44,968 nt of DNA from Bacilli bacterium (GTDB taxonomy: Bacteria > Bacillota_I > Bacilli_A > RFN20 > CAG-826): positions 1 through 44,968 of the forward strand of contig JAILIV010000067.1 of NCBI GenBank assembly GCA_024695105.1. The letters are read 5' to 3'. The translations under genes and the position numbers were made by a program. Under the pieces are notes generated by a model. It searched no databases. It was not told the origin of the DNA and saw only the letters and a list, made by a program, of their open reading frames with translations. This document shows, one piece after another, positions 1 to 8,349 of this stretch (position 1 is the stretch's first letter; each line of letters begins with the position of its first letter).

Positions 1-1188
1 GACCTCGACCGCGAGACCCGTAAGGAAGCCTCGGAAGCCTACTATGGCTATTTGGCGACCCGCGTCGATGAGATCGAGGAAATCTACGACAAGCTCGTCA
101 AGCTTCGGGACCAAATGGCGAAGAAGCTTGGCTATGCCAACTATGTGGAGCTTGGTTATCTCCGCATGGGCCGTTATGACTACAATCAGGAAGACGTCGC
201 TTCTTACCGCGACCAAATCGCTGCCTCCGTCACCCCGCTTGCGACCAAGCTCGCCAAGGCGCAGATGAAGCGCGCCGGGATCTCTAGCCCCCGCATCTAT
301 GACCTCTCCTTGCAGTTCAAGGAAGGTAACCCCGTTCCCTTTGGCACCACTGAGGAGAAGATTGAGCGCGCGAAGAAGATGTATGACCAGCTCTCTCCTG
401 AGGCCTCCCATTATTTCCGCTTGATGGCGGACAACGACCTATTGGATTTGGAGACCCGACCGGGCAAGCAGTCTGGCGGCTACATGACCTATTTCCCTGT
501 CCATAAAGTCCCGTTCATCTTCTCTAATTTCAACGGAACCATGGGGGACGTGGACGTGTTGACCCATGAATTTGGGCATTCTTTCCAAGGCTTCATGGGC
601 GCGTCTATCCCTGTGCCCGAATACCGTTGCCCCACGATGGAAGGCGCGGAGATCGATTCCATGTCGATGGAGTTCTTCACCCATCCCTACATGGACTTGT
701 TCTTCTCGGAGCCAGAGCGTTACCGTTACGCCCATTTGGCGGATTCCATCTCCTTCTTGCCCTATGGGGTCACCGTCGACGAGTTCCAGCATTGGGTGTA
801 CCTCCATCCAGAGGCCACCCCGGCGGAGCGTGACGCGGAGTGGTGCCGTTTGGAGGAGAAATACACTCCTTATAAGCGATCCTGCTATAAGAAGTGCGAC
901 TATTTGCTCGCTGGCCATCGTTGGCTGACCCAAGGCCACATCTTCGCCTCGCCGTTCTATTACATCGATTACACCCTCGCCCAGGTCATGGCGTTCCAGT
1001 TCTTCAACTTGGACCGCAAGGACCACGAAAAGGCCTGGAAGCGTTATGTGCGGCTATGCAAGATGGGTGGCAAGTTCCCATTCCGCACGTTGGTCATCCA
1101 GTCCAAGATGAAGGACCCCTTTGCCCCCGGCGTGATCGGGAAGACGATCCGTCCGTTGACGAAGGTGCTCGCCTCCTACGAAATCTAA
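1..1188 (+). CDS. M3-family oligoendopeptidase (PepF-like), 3' part
   Basis: The reading frame is open from the first base, so the true start lies outside the window and only about 395 C-terminal residues are present. The zinc-binding motif HEFGH is encoded at 565-579, which is the HExxH signature of M3 metallopeptidases, and the surrounding sequence (VLTHEFGHSFQGFMG, then a downstream E in MEGAEIDSMSMEFF) fits the oligoendopeptidase F group. Family members are cytosolic zinc peptidases that trim short peptides of roughly 6-20 residues. The gene ends at a TAA and is followed by a terminator-like hairpin. The family assignment is firm; the exact substrate range is not readable. Confidence 0.9.
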   Translation, partial: DLDRETRKEASEAYYGYLATRVDEIEEIYDKLVKLRDQMAKKLGYANYVELGYLRMGRYDYNQEDVASYRDQIAASVTPLATKLAKAQMKRAGISSPRIYDLSLQFKEGNPVPFGTTEEKIERAKKMYDQLSPEASHYFRLMADNDLLDLETRPGKQSGGYMTYFPVHKVPFIFSNFNGTMGDVDVLTHEFGHSFQGFMGASIPVPEYRCPTMEGAEIDSMSMEFFTHPYMDLFFSEPERYRYAHLADSISFLPYGVTVDEFQHWVYLHPEATPAERDAEWCRLEEKYTPYKRSCYKKCDYLLAGHRWLTQGHIFASPFYYIDYTLAQVMAFQFFNLDRKDHEKAWKRYVRLCKMGGKFPFRTLVIQSKMKDPFAPGVIGKTIRPLTKVLASYEI

Positions 1189-1202
1189 TCCATAAACGAC
1201 CA

Positions 1203-1245
1203 AAAGGGCCTTCGTCGTCTTCGTCGATGGAGGTCCTTTCGTTTT
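1203..1245 (+). terminator. Rho-independent terminator after the M3 peptidase
   Basis: Arms at 1203-1213 and 1229-1239 pair over 11 positions with two G-U pairs, around a 15-base loop, followed by TTTCGTTTT. It lies 15 bases after the stop codon. The remaining bases to 1321 show nothing recognisable. Confidence 0.6.
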
Positions 1246-1321
1246 CATGGGGGCGCCATTGCCCCGGTATCCCCCATGAGTCTTCATAGGGCAAGTGGTA
1301 GGAAACCCTAATCCGATCCTT

Positions 1322-1759
1322 CTATCCTCCTCCTTGTCCCGTCGGCGCCTCCAACAGGCTAGGGGCGCTTTCCGGTTCCTTAAGGAACAAGGGGTGAAGG
1401 ATCTCGGCCAGACTGATTTCCCGGTTTGAAGAAGAATAGTGGGGGAGGATGCGCTTTGGGACGTGCCGCAGATATTCCCGATAGGATTGGCTATACCGCC
1501 GAATGATTTCCCTACGATCATCTGGGGAGACCCAAGTGGGTAAAGAGAAGATGATCAACGAGCCGAATTTACGGACGAGCCGGGCAGCGAGTCGAATGCG
1601 ATAATGCATGTTCACGATGCGCTGTTCCGACATCCAGCGGGATAAAGTGGACGTGGGCAATTGGAATTCCTTTGCAAGTTCGCTTAAAGAACTACCGCTC
1701 GCGATACGGTAGATCTCTAGCATTACGATGATCGCCACGCCACTTGGTATTGTGTCCAT
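1322..1759 (-). CDS. Small helix-turn-helix protein of unknown function
   Basis: The 145-residue product begins at the ATG at 1759, chosen because an AAGGAGGGG Shine-Dalgarno sequence sits about five bases upstream; a longer frame reaching 1825 has no such site. Residues about 24-43 (LSELAKEFQLPTSTLSRWM) form a typical helix-turn-helix with a small-residue turn, resembling DNA-binding regulators or resolvase-type HTH segments. The rest is helical and basic, with a Pro/Ser-rich tail and no recognised effector domain. It stands alone between the peptidase and tRNA-Ser(GGA). A transcriptional regulator is the simplest guess, but I do not recognise the family. Confidence 0.6.
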   Translation of the reverse strand: MDTIPSGVAIIVMLEIYRIASGSSLSELAKEFQLPTSTLSRWMSEQRIVNMHYRIRLAARLVRKFGSLIIFSLPTWVSPDDRREIIRRYSQSYREYLRHVPKRILPHYSSSNREISLAEILHPLFLKEPESAPSLLEAPTGQGGG

Positions 1760-1957
1760 GGTGTCCCCTCCTTCGTTTTTTAGTTTTACGCCATTGGGCA
1801 AAAGAAAAGTGGGACGAATTGGCAAAAAGGCATGTCTGGAACAAAGGCACGCGGCTATTCGAATGGATGCGAAAACGTTACGTGGCCACGCGAACCTTAT
1901 TTGGGGTTTTGGTAACGGGAAATAAGCCCGAATCTACATTGATTACCGAAGGGAAAC

Positions 1958-1989
1958 AAAAAAACATGTACTATGTACATGTATTTTTT
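1958..1989 (-). terminator. Terminator of tRNA-Ser(GGA)
   Basis: Perfect 8-bp inverted repeat ACATGTAC/GTACATGT (1964-1971 and 1975-1982) with a 3-base loop. It is flanked by a run of A on one side and T on the other, so it gives a U-tract in both directions. It lies just past the 3' end of the minus-strand tRNA. Confidence 0.75.
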
Positions 1990-1993
1990 TGTT

Positions 1994-2084
1994 TGGCGGA
2001 GGAATAGGGATTCGAACCCTAGCGCCCTGTTACAAGCCTACGAGCTTTCCAAGCCCGCCCCTTCGACCACTTGGGTATTCCTCC
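1994..2084 (-). tRNA. tRNA-Ser(GGA)
   Basis: Class II tRNA of 91 bases including an encoded CCA. The acceptor stem GGAGGAA pairs with its 3' partner, the anticodon loop reads TTGGAAA (anticodon GGA), and a long variable arm is present as expected for serine. A minus-strand TATAAT lies at 2111-2116, about 27 bases before the mature 5' end. Confidence 0.95.
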
Positions 2085-2165
2085 GTGTTGCCGTTTTTGC
2101 GGCATGCAAGATTATAGGAGAAGCAAGAGAATCGCGCAACCGAAAAATAACCTTTGGTTATGTGG

Positions 2166-2171
2166 TATACT
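2166..2171 (+). promoter_or_regulatory. Extended -10 (TGGTATACT) of the RluA gene
   Basis: TATACT preceded by TGG gives an extended -10. Only six bases separate it from the GTG at 2178, so transcription would begin at or next to the start codon. No Shine-Dalgarno sequence is present. Confidence 0.55.
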
Positions 2172-2177
2172 GGCTGC

Positions 2178-3155
2178 GTGAAAGAAGTCGTCGTTCCCAA
2201 AGCCTCCGCTGGCCAAAAGGCGGAAAAGTTCGTCCGGAAATACCTCTCCGAGGCCCCGCTTGGCTTTATTTACAAAGCCTTTCGAAAGAAAGACGTCAAG
2301 GTCAATGGGCATTGGGTAAACAAGGACTTCGTCTTAAGCGAAGGAGATGTGGTGCGCGTCTACGTCACCGACCAACAGCTGGAGGACTTCCGCAAGCCCC
2401 GCCCAGTCGACAAGAAGATGCTTCCTTATCCCATCGCTTATGAAGATGACGCGGTGCTTATCATCAACAAGCCTAAAGGCCTATTGGTGTATGGGGATGC
2501 TACGGGTGTGCGCGAGACGCTTGGCAACGCCGTTTTGGATTATCTCGCCTTCCGTGGCGAATATGATCCCAACTCCTCCTCGTTTACCCCATCTCCCGCG
2601 CATCGATTGGACCGAAATACGTCGGGTTTGGTCGTTTATGGCAAAACCGATGCCGCGCTCCGCGAGCTGACGCTTCTTTTCAAGGAGCGTACACAAATTG
2701 AAAAGCGCTACCTTGCCTTGGTACTAGGCAATTTGGAGCAAGACGGAGAAATAGCGTTGCCGTTATGGAAAGACGCCACGAATGGCAGAGTGTATGTCCG
2801 CGGCGTGGACAAAGGCGGCAAGGAAGCTTTGACCCGTTATCACATCGTCCATCGTTATGGAGCCTATACGTTAGTGGAGGCGGAACTCGTCACGGGAAGG
2901 ACCCATCAAATCCGCGTGCATTTTTCCGCCATCGGCCATCCTTTGGTGGGGGATGAGAAGTATGGGGATTTCGCCTCCTGTCGCGAAGTGAAACGCCTCA
3001 CGGGTTTGGAATCACAGCTCCTCCACGCTTATAAACTAACCTTTAAGAACGTCTCTGGCCCATTGGCTGGTTTAAAGGGCAAGACCATTGAGGCTTCCTT
3101 GCCTTTGGAGCTAGAAAAAGCCATTGGACTATTGACGGCGTCCGAAGGACAATAG
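2178..3155 (+). CDS. RluA-family 23S rRNA pseudouridine synthase
   Basis: The 325-residue protein has an N-terminal S4 RNA-binding domain (about residues 10-60, containing VKVNGHWVNKDFVLSEGD) followed by the RluA catalytic domain. The catalytic segment HRLDRNTSGL (about residue 142) contains the invariant aspartate, and RTHQIRVHFSAIGHPLVGD is the other family signature. Members convert uridine to pseudouridine in rRNA. I chose the GTG at 2178 because a -10 box lies immediately upstream, which argues against the upstream TTG or ATG at 2154/2160. It is followed 17 bases later by phosphoglucomutase, probably in one transcript. The exact rRNA site modified cannot be told. Confidence 0.9.
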   Translation: MKEVVVPKASAGQKAEKFVRKYLSEAPLGFIYKAFRKKDVKVNGHWVNKDFVLSEGDVVRVYVTDQQLEDFRKPRPVDKKMLPYPIAYEDDAVLIINKPKGLLVYGDATGVRETLGNAVLDYLAFRGEYDPNSSSFTPSPAHRLDRNTSGLVVYGKTDAALRELTLLFKERTQIEKRYLALVLGNLEQDGEIALPLWKDATNGRVYVRGVDKGGKEALTRYHIVHRYGAYTLVEAELVTGRTHQIRVHFSAIGHPLVGDEKYGDFASCREVKRLTGLESQLLHAYKLTFKNVSGPLAGLKGKTIEASLPLELEKAIGLLTASEGQ

Positions 3156-3172
3156 AAGAAAGGACGAAACAT

Positions 3173-4888
3173 ATGGACATCATGGCAAATTACCAGCGTT
3201 GGCTGGATTCTCCCCGCGTCAGCGATGAGGACAAGGCGCTTTTGCGTTCCCTTAACCAAGACCAAATCAACGACGCCTTCTTTAAAAACGCCGAGTTTGG
3301 CACCGGCGGCATGCGTGGCGTACTTGGGCCTGGTACCAACCGCATCAACGTTCACACGGTGGGCCGCGTCACGGTAGGGTTCGCCACCTATTTGGCCAAG
3401 CGCTTCCCCGAGAAGGGACGCGAAATGGGCGTGGTCATCTCCCATGACAACCGCTTTGGTTCCAGGGAGTTCACGCTTCTTGCCGCGGACATCTTCAACC
3501 AGATGGGGTTTAAGGCTTATATCTTCGACGACCTGCGTTCCACCCCAGAATTATCCTTCGCGGTGCGTGAGAACGGTTGTTGCGGTGGCATCATGATCAC
3601 CGCGTCCCATAACCCCAAGAACTACAACGGCTATAAGGTCTACGACGAAAAGGGATGCCAGTTGATTCCGTCTCTTGCGGAACTCATGATCCAAGAAATC
3701 GACGCGCTTCCCGATGAGCTTTCCTTCGAGGTGCCTCAAGCGAAAATCCGTGGGGAACTCGTCGTCTTGGGAAAAGAACTGGACGAGAAATATTACGCCC
3801 TTGTCCGCAAAGTGCAGGTGCACCCCGAACTGGATAAGAAGGGATTTAAGGTCGTTTATTCGCCTCAACACGGCGCTTCCTATGAAGGCGCGATGGCGGT
3901 GTTCCAATCCTTGGGTTATGAAATCATCCCAGTGAAAGAGCAGTGCGTCCATGATCCCAATTTCGGCGCAACCCTTTCTCCCAACCCCGAAGTGGCGAAG
4001 GCTTGGGATCTGCCTCTTGCCTATGCCGAAAAATACGGCGCGGACCTCGTGGTCATGACCGACCCCGATGGCGACCGATGCGGTTTGGCTTATCTTGGCA
4101 AAGATGGCTTGCACCATCGCCTTACGGGCAACGAATCGGGCGCTTTGCTCATCGATTACATCATCAGCGAAAAACAAAAAATGGGCGTTTTGCCGAAAAA
4201 TTCGGTGATGTATGACACCATTGTCACTTCTTCCTTGGGCCGTCAGGTCGCGGAAAGCTATGGGGTGAAGGTGGAATCCTTCCTTACGGGATTTAAGTTC
4301 ATCGGGAGCCGCATCGGTTATTACGAAGACCAAGGTGAGGGTCCGGAATTCGTGTTCGGGTACGAGGAGTCCTACGGTTGCTTGGCCGCCCCGTTCGTCC
4401 GCGATAAGGATGGCATCCAAGCCATTCTCCTCTACACGGAAATGGCCTTGTTCCATGCGCGCCAAGGCAGGGACCTTGGAGAAGCCTATGAGGCGCTGCA
4501 ACAACGCTTCGGCTACCACCTTGCCCTAACCAAAGACATTTACTTCGAAGGCATGGAAGGGAATGCCAAGATGAAACAATTGATGGATGGGCTCCATGCC
4601 TCTCCATGCACCCAGTTCCTTGGCGTCAACGTCGTTTCCGTCGAAGACTATCTCTCGGATAAGCGGGTTTACGCCGATGGCCGAACCGAAGACATCGTGG
4701 GGTTACCGCCTTCCGATGTCGTGAAGTTCTTCTTGGAAGACGGCTCGACGATCTGCGTCCGTCCCTCCGGCACTGAGCCTAAGGTCAAGTTCTATATGGA
4801 AATCTTGGGCGAAGAAGGGGACGACTTAAACGAAAAAGCCGACGCTTATTACGCCGACTTGTGCCAGCAGACCGGAATCAAAGCCTAA
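3173..4888 (+). CDS. pgcA: Phosphoglucomutase/phosphomannomutase
   Basis: The 571-residue product matches the full length of the alpha-D-phosphohexomutase family. It has the phosphoserine loop TASHNPKNYNGYK near residue 142, the metal-binding loop DPDGDR near 297, the sugar-binding loop GYEESYG, and the phosphate-binding loop RPSGTEPKVKF near 530. The enzyme interconverts glucose 1- and 6-phosphate, feeding glycolipid, wall polymer or glycogen synthesis. An AAAGGA Shine-Dalgarno sequence precedes the ATG. The last 11 bases overlap the convergent HAD gene. The pgcA symbol rests on length and motifs; phosphomannomutase activity is possible. Confidence 0.92.
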   Translation: MDIMANYQRWLDSPRVSDEDKALLRSLNQDQINDAFFKNAEFGTGGMRGVLGPGTNRINVHTVGRVTVGFATYLAKRFPEKGREMGVVISHDNRFGSREFTLLAADIFNQMGFKAYIFDDLRSTPELSFAVRENGCCGGIMITASHNPKNYNGYKVYDEKGCQLIPSLAELMIQEIDALPDELSFEVPQAKIRGELVVLGKELDEKYYALVRKVQVHPELDKKGFKVVYSPQHGASYEGAMAVFQSLGYEIIPVKEQCVHDPNFGATLSPNPEVAKAWDLPLAYAEKYGADLVVMTDPDGDRCGLAYLGKDGLHHRLTGNESGALLIDYIISEKQKMGVLPKNSVMYDTIVTSSLGRQVAESYGVKVESFLTGFKFIGSRIGYYEDQGEGPEFVFGYEESYGCLAAPFVRDKDGIQAILLYTEMALFHARQGRDLGEAYEALQQRFGYHLALTKDIYFEGMEGNAKMKQLMDGLHASPCTQFLGVNVVSVEDYLSDKRVYADGRTEDIVGLPPSDVVKFFLEDGSTICVRPSGTEPKVKFYMEILGEEGDDLNEKADAYYADLCQQTGIKA

Positions 4889-5678
4889 TCCACTTTTGGA
4901 GTTCCACGATGACCCCGTCTTCCTCGACGGGGTTTTCCGTTTGGGGAAAGCGGGAAAGAAGCTCAGGGACACGATTGTTCTTCATCGCGAAGGGATGACC
5001 GGCTTTCGAAAGCATGGTGATGTCGTTTTCGGCGTCGCCAAAGGCGTAGACGTCTTCTTTCTTTACGTTTAGGTGTTCCATGATGTAGGCAAGGGCGTCC
5101 CCTTTGTCCGCGCTGGGGATAAAGAGTTCCGAATAGACGGAGTTACTCCAACTGCGCCAGGAGATGCCAGGAACGGATTCACAATCCTCTTTTAACTGCC
5201 CATGGAGTTCCACGGGGCAATTGAAGAGGCACGTGTAGACGTTTTCGCGAAGACTTTCCGATAAAGGGCCAAGGGCCAAACCCATTCCCGCATAAGGGAA
5301 ATAGCGGTTAAGGCGTTGGTCGACTTGGTTGGCGTATACATAGGTAAGGCTTTCCGCCATGAAGGAGTGGACATAGTGGCGCGTCTTTTCGAAGATGGTT
5401 TGGATGCTTTCCTTGGGAAACGTTTTGGACAAGGTGGGGAAGGAAGGGTCTTTGGGATCAAAGGACAACGCGCCGTTATAACAAATCAAAGGAGCGGTGG
5501 AGCCAATGTCTTCGTAAATGGCCTTCATGGAGCGGTAGGGGCGCCCCGAAGCCAAAACCACGGCGTATCCCGCGGATGTGAGCTTGCGTAAATAATCCCT
5601 CGTGGCGGTGGAGTATTGGCCCGCGACGTCAAGCAGCGTCCCGTCCAAGTCGACGGCCACGATGCCTTTAATCATCAT
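4878..5678 (-). CDS. Cof-type HAD-superfamily phosphatase
   Basis: This 266-residue hydrolase has HAD motif I DLDGTLL at residues 10-16 (nucleophile Asp10, acid/base Asp12), motif II ASGRP, and motif IV GDAENDITM near residue 213. The long insert between motifs II and III is the C2-type cap of the Cof/YidA group. Such enzymes dephosphorylate sugar phosphates, FMN or other small phosphates. Its ATG overlaps the end of trpS by 11 bases, so the two are probably translationally coupled. The substrate cannot be read from the sequence. Confidence 0.88.
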   Translation of the reverse strand: MMIKGIVAVDLDGTLLDVAGQYSTATRDYLRKLTSAGYAVVLASGRPYRSMKAIYEDIGSTAPLICYNGALSFDPKDPSFPTLSKTFPKESIQTIFEKTRHYVHSFMAESLTYVYANQVDQRLNRYFPYAGMGLALGPLSESLRENVYTCLFNCPVELHGQLKEDCESVPGISWRSWSNSVYSELFIPSADKGDALAYIMEHLNVKKEDVYAFGDAENDITMLSKAGHPFAMKNNRVPELLSRFPQTENPVEEDGVIVELQKWIRL

Positions 5679-6663
5679 CGATGTCCAACAGGCCTACCGC
5701 GTTTTGGACGCGCTTCAAGGTTTTGGACGCGATTTCCTTCGCGCGTTTGGCCCCTTCTTGAAGGACGGGGAGGTATTCTTTGGATTCGATGATTTCGAAG
5801 TAGCGCTTTTGGAACGGCTCTAGTTCGGCGATGACGGCATCGGCGACTTCTCGTTTGAAGTCTCCGTAACGGTAACCCGCGAATTTGGCCTCGGCCTCTT
5901 CGATGCTGATTTCCTTAATCGCGGCGTAGATCGTCAGGAGGTTGGAAATGCCAGGCTTGTTTTCTTTGTCATAGCGGACGGTCGCATCCATGTCGGTGAC
6001 CGCGGACATGATTTTCTTGCGCACGACGTCCATGGAATCCAGTAGGAAAATGTCGCCCTTGGGATCGGATTTGGACATTTTCACGGTGGGGTTGGATAAG
6101 GACATGATACGCGCACCAACCTTGTTGATTTTGTAGTTGGGTAATACCAACGTACCTTCGCCGTAGCGTTTGTTCATGCGGTTGACGAGGTCGCGGGTGA
6201 TCTCGACGTGCTGCACTTGGTCTTCACCCACGGGGACGATGTCGGCGTCATACAAGACGATGTCCGCCGCCATTAAGACGGGGTAGGCGAAAAGCCCTAG
6301 GCCGATGGCGGAGTCCTTCATATGCTGCGACTTTTCTTTGAACTGGGTCATGCGGGAAAGCTCGCCCATATAAAGGTAGTTCTGAAGGATGGCATTAAGC
6401 TCGGCGTGTTCGGGGACCGAGGATTGCGTAAAGATGGTAGCTTTCTTCGGGTCGAGGCCGGAGGCGAGGTAAAAAGCCGCCAGGTCGCGGGAGTTGTTGC
6501 GCAGGAACGTCGGGTCGATGGGCAGGGTCAAGGCGTGAAGGTCGGCGATGAAGATGAAAACTTCGCCGGTTTCTTGGAAGTCCTTGAAATGCTTCAATGC
6601 CCCGATGTAGTTGCCCAGAGTCAGGTTGCCTGTAGGTTTGATGCCAGAGAGAATGCGTGCCAT
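5668..6663 (-). CDS. trpS: Tryptophanyl-tRNA synthetase
   Basis: The 331-residue class I synthetase has the HIGH-equivalent TLGNYIGA near residue 15 and KMSKSDPKG near residue 195. MARILSGIKPTGNLTLGNYI is a typical TrpRS opening, and the length is standard. It charges tRNA-Trp with tryptophan. A minus-strand TATGAT lies about 22 bases before the ATG with a weak GAGG, within the short divergent region shared with spx. The HAD phosphatase follows in the same transcript. Confidence 0.96.
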   Translation of the reverse strand: MARILSGIKPTGNLTLGNYIGALKHFKDFQETGEVFIFIADLHALTLPIDPTFLRNNSRDLAAFYLASGLDPKKATIFTQSSVPEHAELNAILQNYLYMGELSRMTQFKEKSQHMKDSAIGLGLFAYPVLMAADIVLYDADIVPVGEDQVQHVEITRDLVNRMNKRYGEGTLVLPNYKINKVGARIMSLSNPTVKMSKSDPKGDIFLLDSMDVVRKKIMSAVTDMDATVRYDKENKPGISNLLTIYAAIKEISIEEAEAKFAGYRYGDFKREVADAVIAELEPFQKRYFEIIESKEYLPVLQEGAKRAKEIASKTLKRVQNAVGLLDIDDD

Positions 6664-6740
6664 AGTTCGTTGCCTCGGGCTAAATCATAACACTGACGGA
6701 TAAGGAAGCAATCTTCCTTAAAGAAAGCCGAATTGGAGTG

Positions 6741-6746
6741 TATGAT
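6741..6746 (+). promoter_or_regulatory. -10 box of spx, abutting the start codon
   Basis: TATGAT is followed after six bases by the spx ATG, with no Shine-Dalgarno sequence between. This arrangement implies a leaderless transcript. No convincing -35 is visible. Confidence 0.5.
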
Positions 6747-6752
6747 GTTGCC

Positions 6753-7193
6753 ATGATCAAAATCTTGATTTCCCCCAGTTGCGCGTCTTGCCGGAAAGTG
6801 AAGAAGTGGTTCGAGAATAACCATATTCCTTTTGAGGCGGTGAACATCTTTTCCCCCGCGCTGACGGCGGAGGATATCAAGGAGGCCATTACCAAAAGCG
6901 AGAACGGGACGGATGACATCATCTCCCGACGTTCGAAAGTGTTCCAAGAACGTGGTTTGGATTTCGACGAGATGACCGTTTCCGAATTGATCGCCTTCGT
7001 CTTGGAAAACCCATCTGTCTTGAAACGCCCGATCATCATCGATGACCATCGGTTGCAGGTGGGCTATAACGCGGAGGAGATACGGACCTTCATCCCTCAC
7101 GCAAGAAGGCTGGCGGCCACGACATGTAACCAAGAATGCCCCAAATGGGCTAGTTGCGATAACCGCATAGAATTAAAAGACGCCCCGAATTAA
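6753..7193 (+). CDS. spx: Spx-family RNA polymerase-binding regulator with Cys-rich tail
   Basis: The 146-residue ArsC-fold protein begins MIKILISPSCASCRKVKKW with the redox-switch CxxC (CASC), and it contains RRSKVFQ and RPIIIDDHRLQVGYN, both highly characteristic of Spx. Spx binds the alpha subunit of RNA polymerase and redirects transcription under thiol stress. Canonical Spx is about 131 residues. Here a C-terminal extension carries three more cysteines (CNQECPKWASC), which could form a second redox or metal site. The ATG at 6753 is preferred because it begins the conserved strand and follows a -10 box; the upstream GTG at 6738 would overlap the promoter. Confidence 0.93.
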   Translation: MIKILISPSCASCRKVKKWFENNHIPFEAVNIFSPALTAEDIKEAITKSENGTDDIISRRSKVFQERGLDFDEMTVSELIAFVLENPSVLKRPIIIDDHRLQVGYNAEEIRTFIPHARRLAATTCNQECPKWASCDNRIELKDAPN

Positions 7194-7205
7194 TCGAGGC
7201 GTTTT
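7180..7205 (+). terminator. Terminator of spx
   Basis: Arms ACGCCCCGA and TCGAGGCGT (8 of 9 paired) enclose a five-base loop that contains part of the spx stop codon, followed by TTTT. The coding end is thus inside the terminator. Confidence 0.75.
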
Positions 7206-7220
7206 CCTTGCAGAATCTTA

Positions 7221-7793
7221 TTATTTTCCAATTGCCGCCATGGCGCGCTGCGTCTTGGACGCGGTGGAGAAGACGCACTTGACGCCGTTTTTCTCCAATA
7301 GGTCGGAGAGGATCTTCTTCGCGCCTTCGAGGTTATTGAATTCAAACTCGATTTCGTAATCGACTTTGCCAGAGTAGGAGTTACGGTCGATGGAAAGAAG
7401 TCCCCCTTCGTATTCGACGTCGACGCGTTCGGTGGAAAGGGAGGTGAGAATCTTTAGCTGGGTGACGTCAAAGTCGAGCATCGTTAAGAAGCGTTTGATA
7501 TCGCATTTAGGGAACTCGCCGAAATCCCGGAAGGCGCAGAATTCATTCATCGCGATCGGGACGTTTTTCTCGAGTAGTCCTTGGCTAAGCGGGGTCTTCA
7601 CGGTCAATTCGTATTGGCCCGCTTTCTCACGGATGCGGAGCGCGACGCCGGCGGCCGCCAAAGCGCGGTCATCGGTATCGATGTAGTGGTTGGTTTGGAC
7701 GTAACGGGGGGCGTCGGAGAAGAGTTTCACCAACGTGCGGTAATCCTCTTGGGAGAGAAGGGCCTTGGCCTCGATTTCAATGGCGTTGGACAT
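7221..7793 (-). CDS. CYTH-domain protein (triphosphate tunnel metalloenzyme)
   Basis: The 190-residue protein starts with the ExExK signature IEIEAK (Glu6, Glu8, Lys10) that defines CYTH/triphosphate tunnel enzymes. Further conserved charged strands include ALRIREK, ELTVKTP and DYEIEFE. Family members act on triphosphates such as thiamine triphosphate or inorganic triphosphate, and a few make cAMP. A GAGGT Shine-Dalgarno sequence precedes the ATG, and a minus-strand TATAAT lies about 32 bases upstream. It is monocistronic and convergent with spx. The substrate is not determinable here. Confidence 0.85.
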   Translation of the reverse strand: MSNAIEIEAKALLSQEDYRTLVKLFSDAPRYVQTNHYIDTDDRALAAAGVALRIREKAGQYELTVKTPLSQGLLEKNVPIAMNEFCAFRDFGEFPKCDIKRFLTMLDFDVTQLKILTSLSTERVDVEYEGGLLSIDRNSYSGKVDYEIEFEFNNLEGAKKILSDLLEKNGVKCVFSTASKTQRAMAAIGK

Positions 7794-7962
7794 TGCGGTA
7801 ACCTCTATGTTTTGTGCTTGCCACTATTATAAACGCCTATCCCGTCCTATGGGCCAATCCGTTTTCGCGTCCTTTAATGGATTCGTTATGGTTGGGCCAA
7901 AACAAAAGAAAAATAAGTCGATAGTTATGTAATTATGTCGAACGAGATTATTATTTATCCGT

Positions 7963-8349
7963 ATGTGCTTCGCGGAACCATTCGATTTTAATTCCTTCCT
8001 TCGGGACAATGCCCTGTGGATCGCCATCGGTGCGGCTGGGCTGATATTGCTCGTCTTGCTGATTATCCTCTTCGTCAACTTAGGCAAAAAAGGAAAGAAG
8101 AAAGAAAAGACGCACCGCGTGATCAATGCCTCGGCTTACATGGAGGCTTTGGGTGGGGCGGATAATGTTTTGTCTCATACTTTGATGCGTTCCCGTATCG
8201 TCTTGGAACTCAAGGACTACGCCGTCGTCGACAAGGAAAAATTAAAAGAAGCTGGCGTGGACAGCTTCATCATGATGTCGAACAAATTGACCTTGGTCAT
8301 CCAAGGGGACGCCGCGAAAGTCAACGAGGTCATCTTCCCGGAAGGATGA
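7963..8349 (+). CDS. Membrane-anchored PTS EIIB-like protein lacking the phosphorylated Cys
   Basis: The 128-residue protein has one transmembrane helix at about residues 17-42, a basic stretch (KKGKKKEK), then a domain resembling glucose-type PTS EIIB: ALGGADNVLSHTLMRSRIVL followed by LKDYAVVDKEKLKEAGVDSF. In active EIIB the signature is C-[IA]-T-R-L-R with a phosphorylated cysteine; here the equivalent reads T-L-M-R-S-R, so the phospho-acceptor is absent. No EIIC permease lies nearby. It is therefore unlikely to pass phosphate to sugar; a binding or regulatory role is inference. A TATTAT box eight bases before the ATG suggests leaderless expression. Its end overlaps maf by 20 bases on the opposite strand. 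Confidence 0.7.
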   Translation: MCFAEPFDFNSFLRDNALWIAIGAAGLILLVLLIILFVNLGKKGKKKEKTHRVINASAYMEALGGADNVLSHTLMRSRIVLELKDYAVVDKEKLKEAGVDSFIMMSNKLTLVIQGDAAKVNEVIFPEG

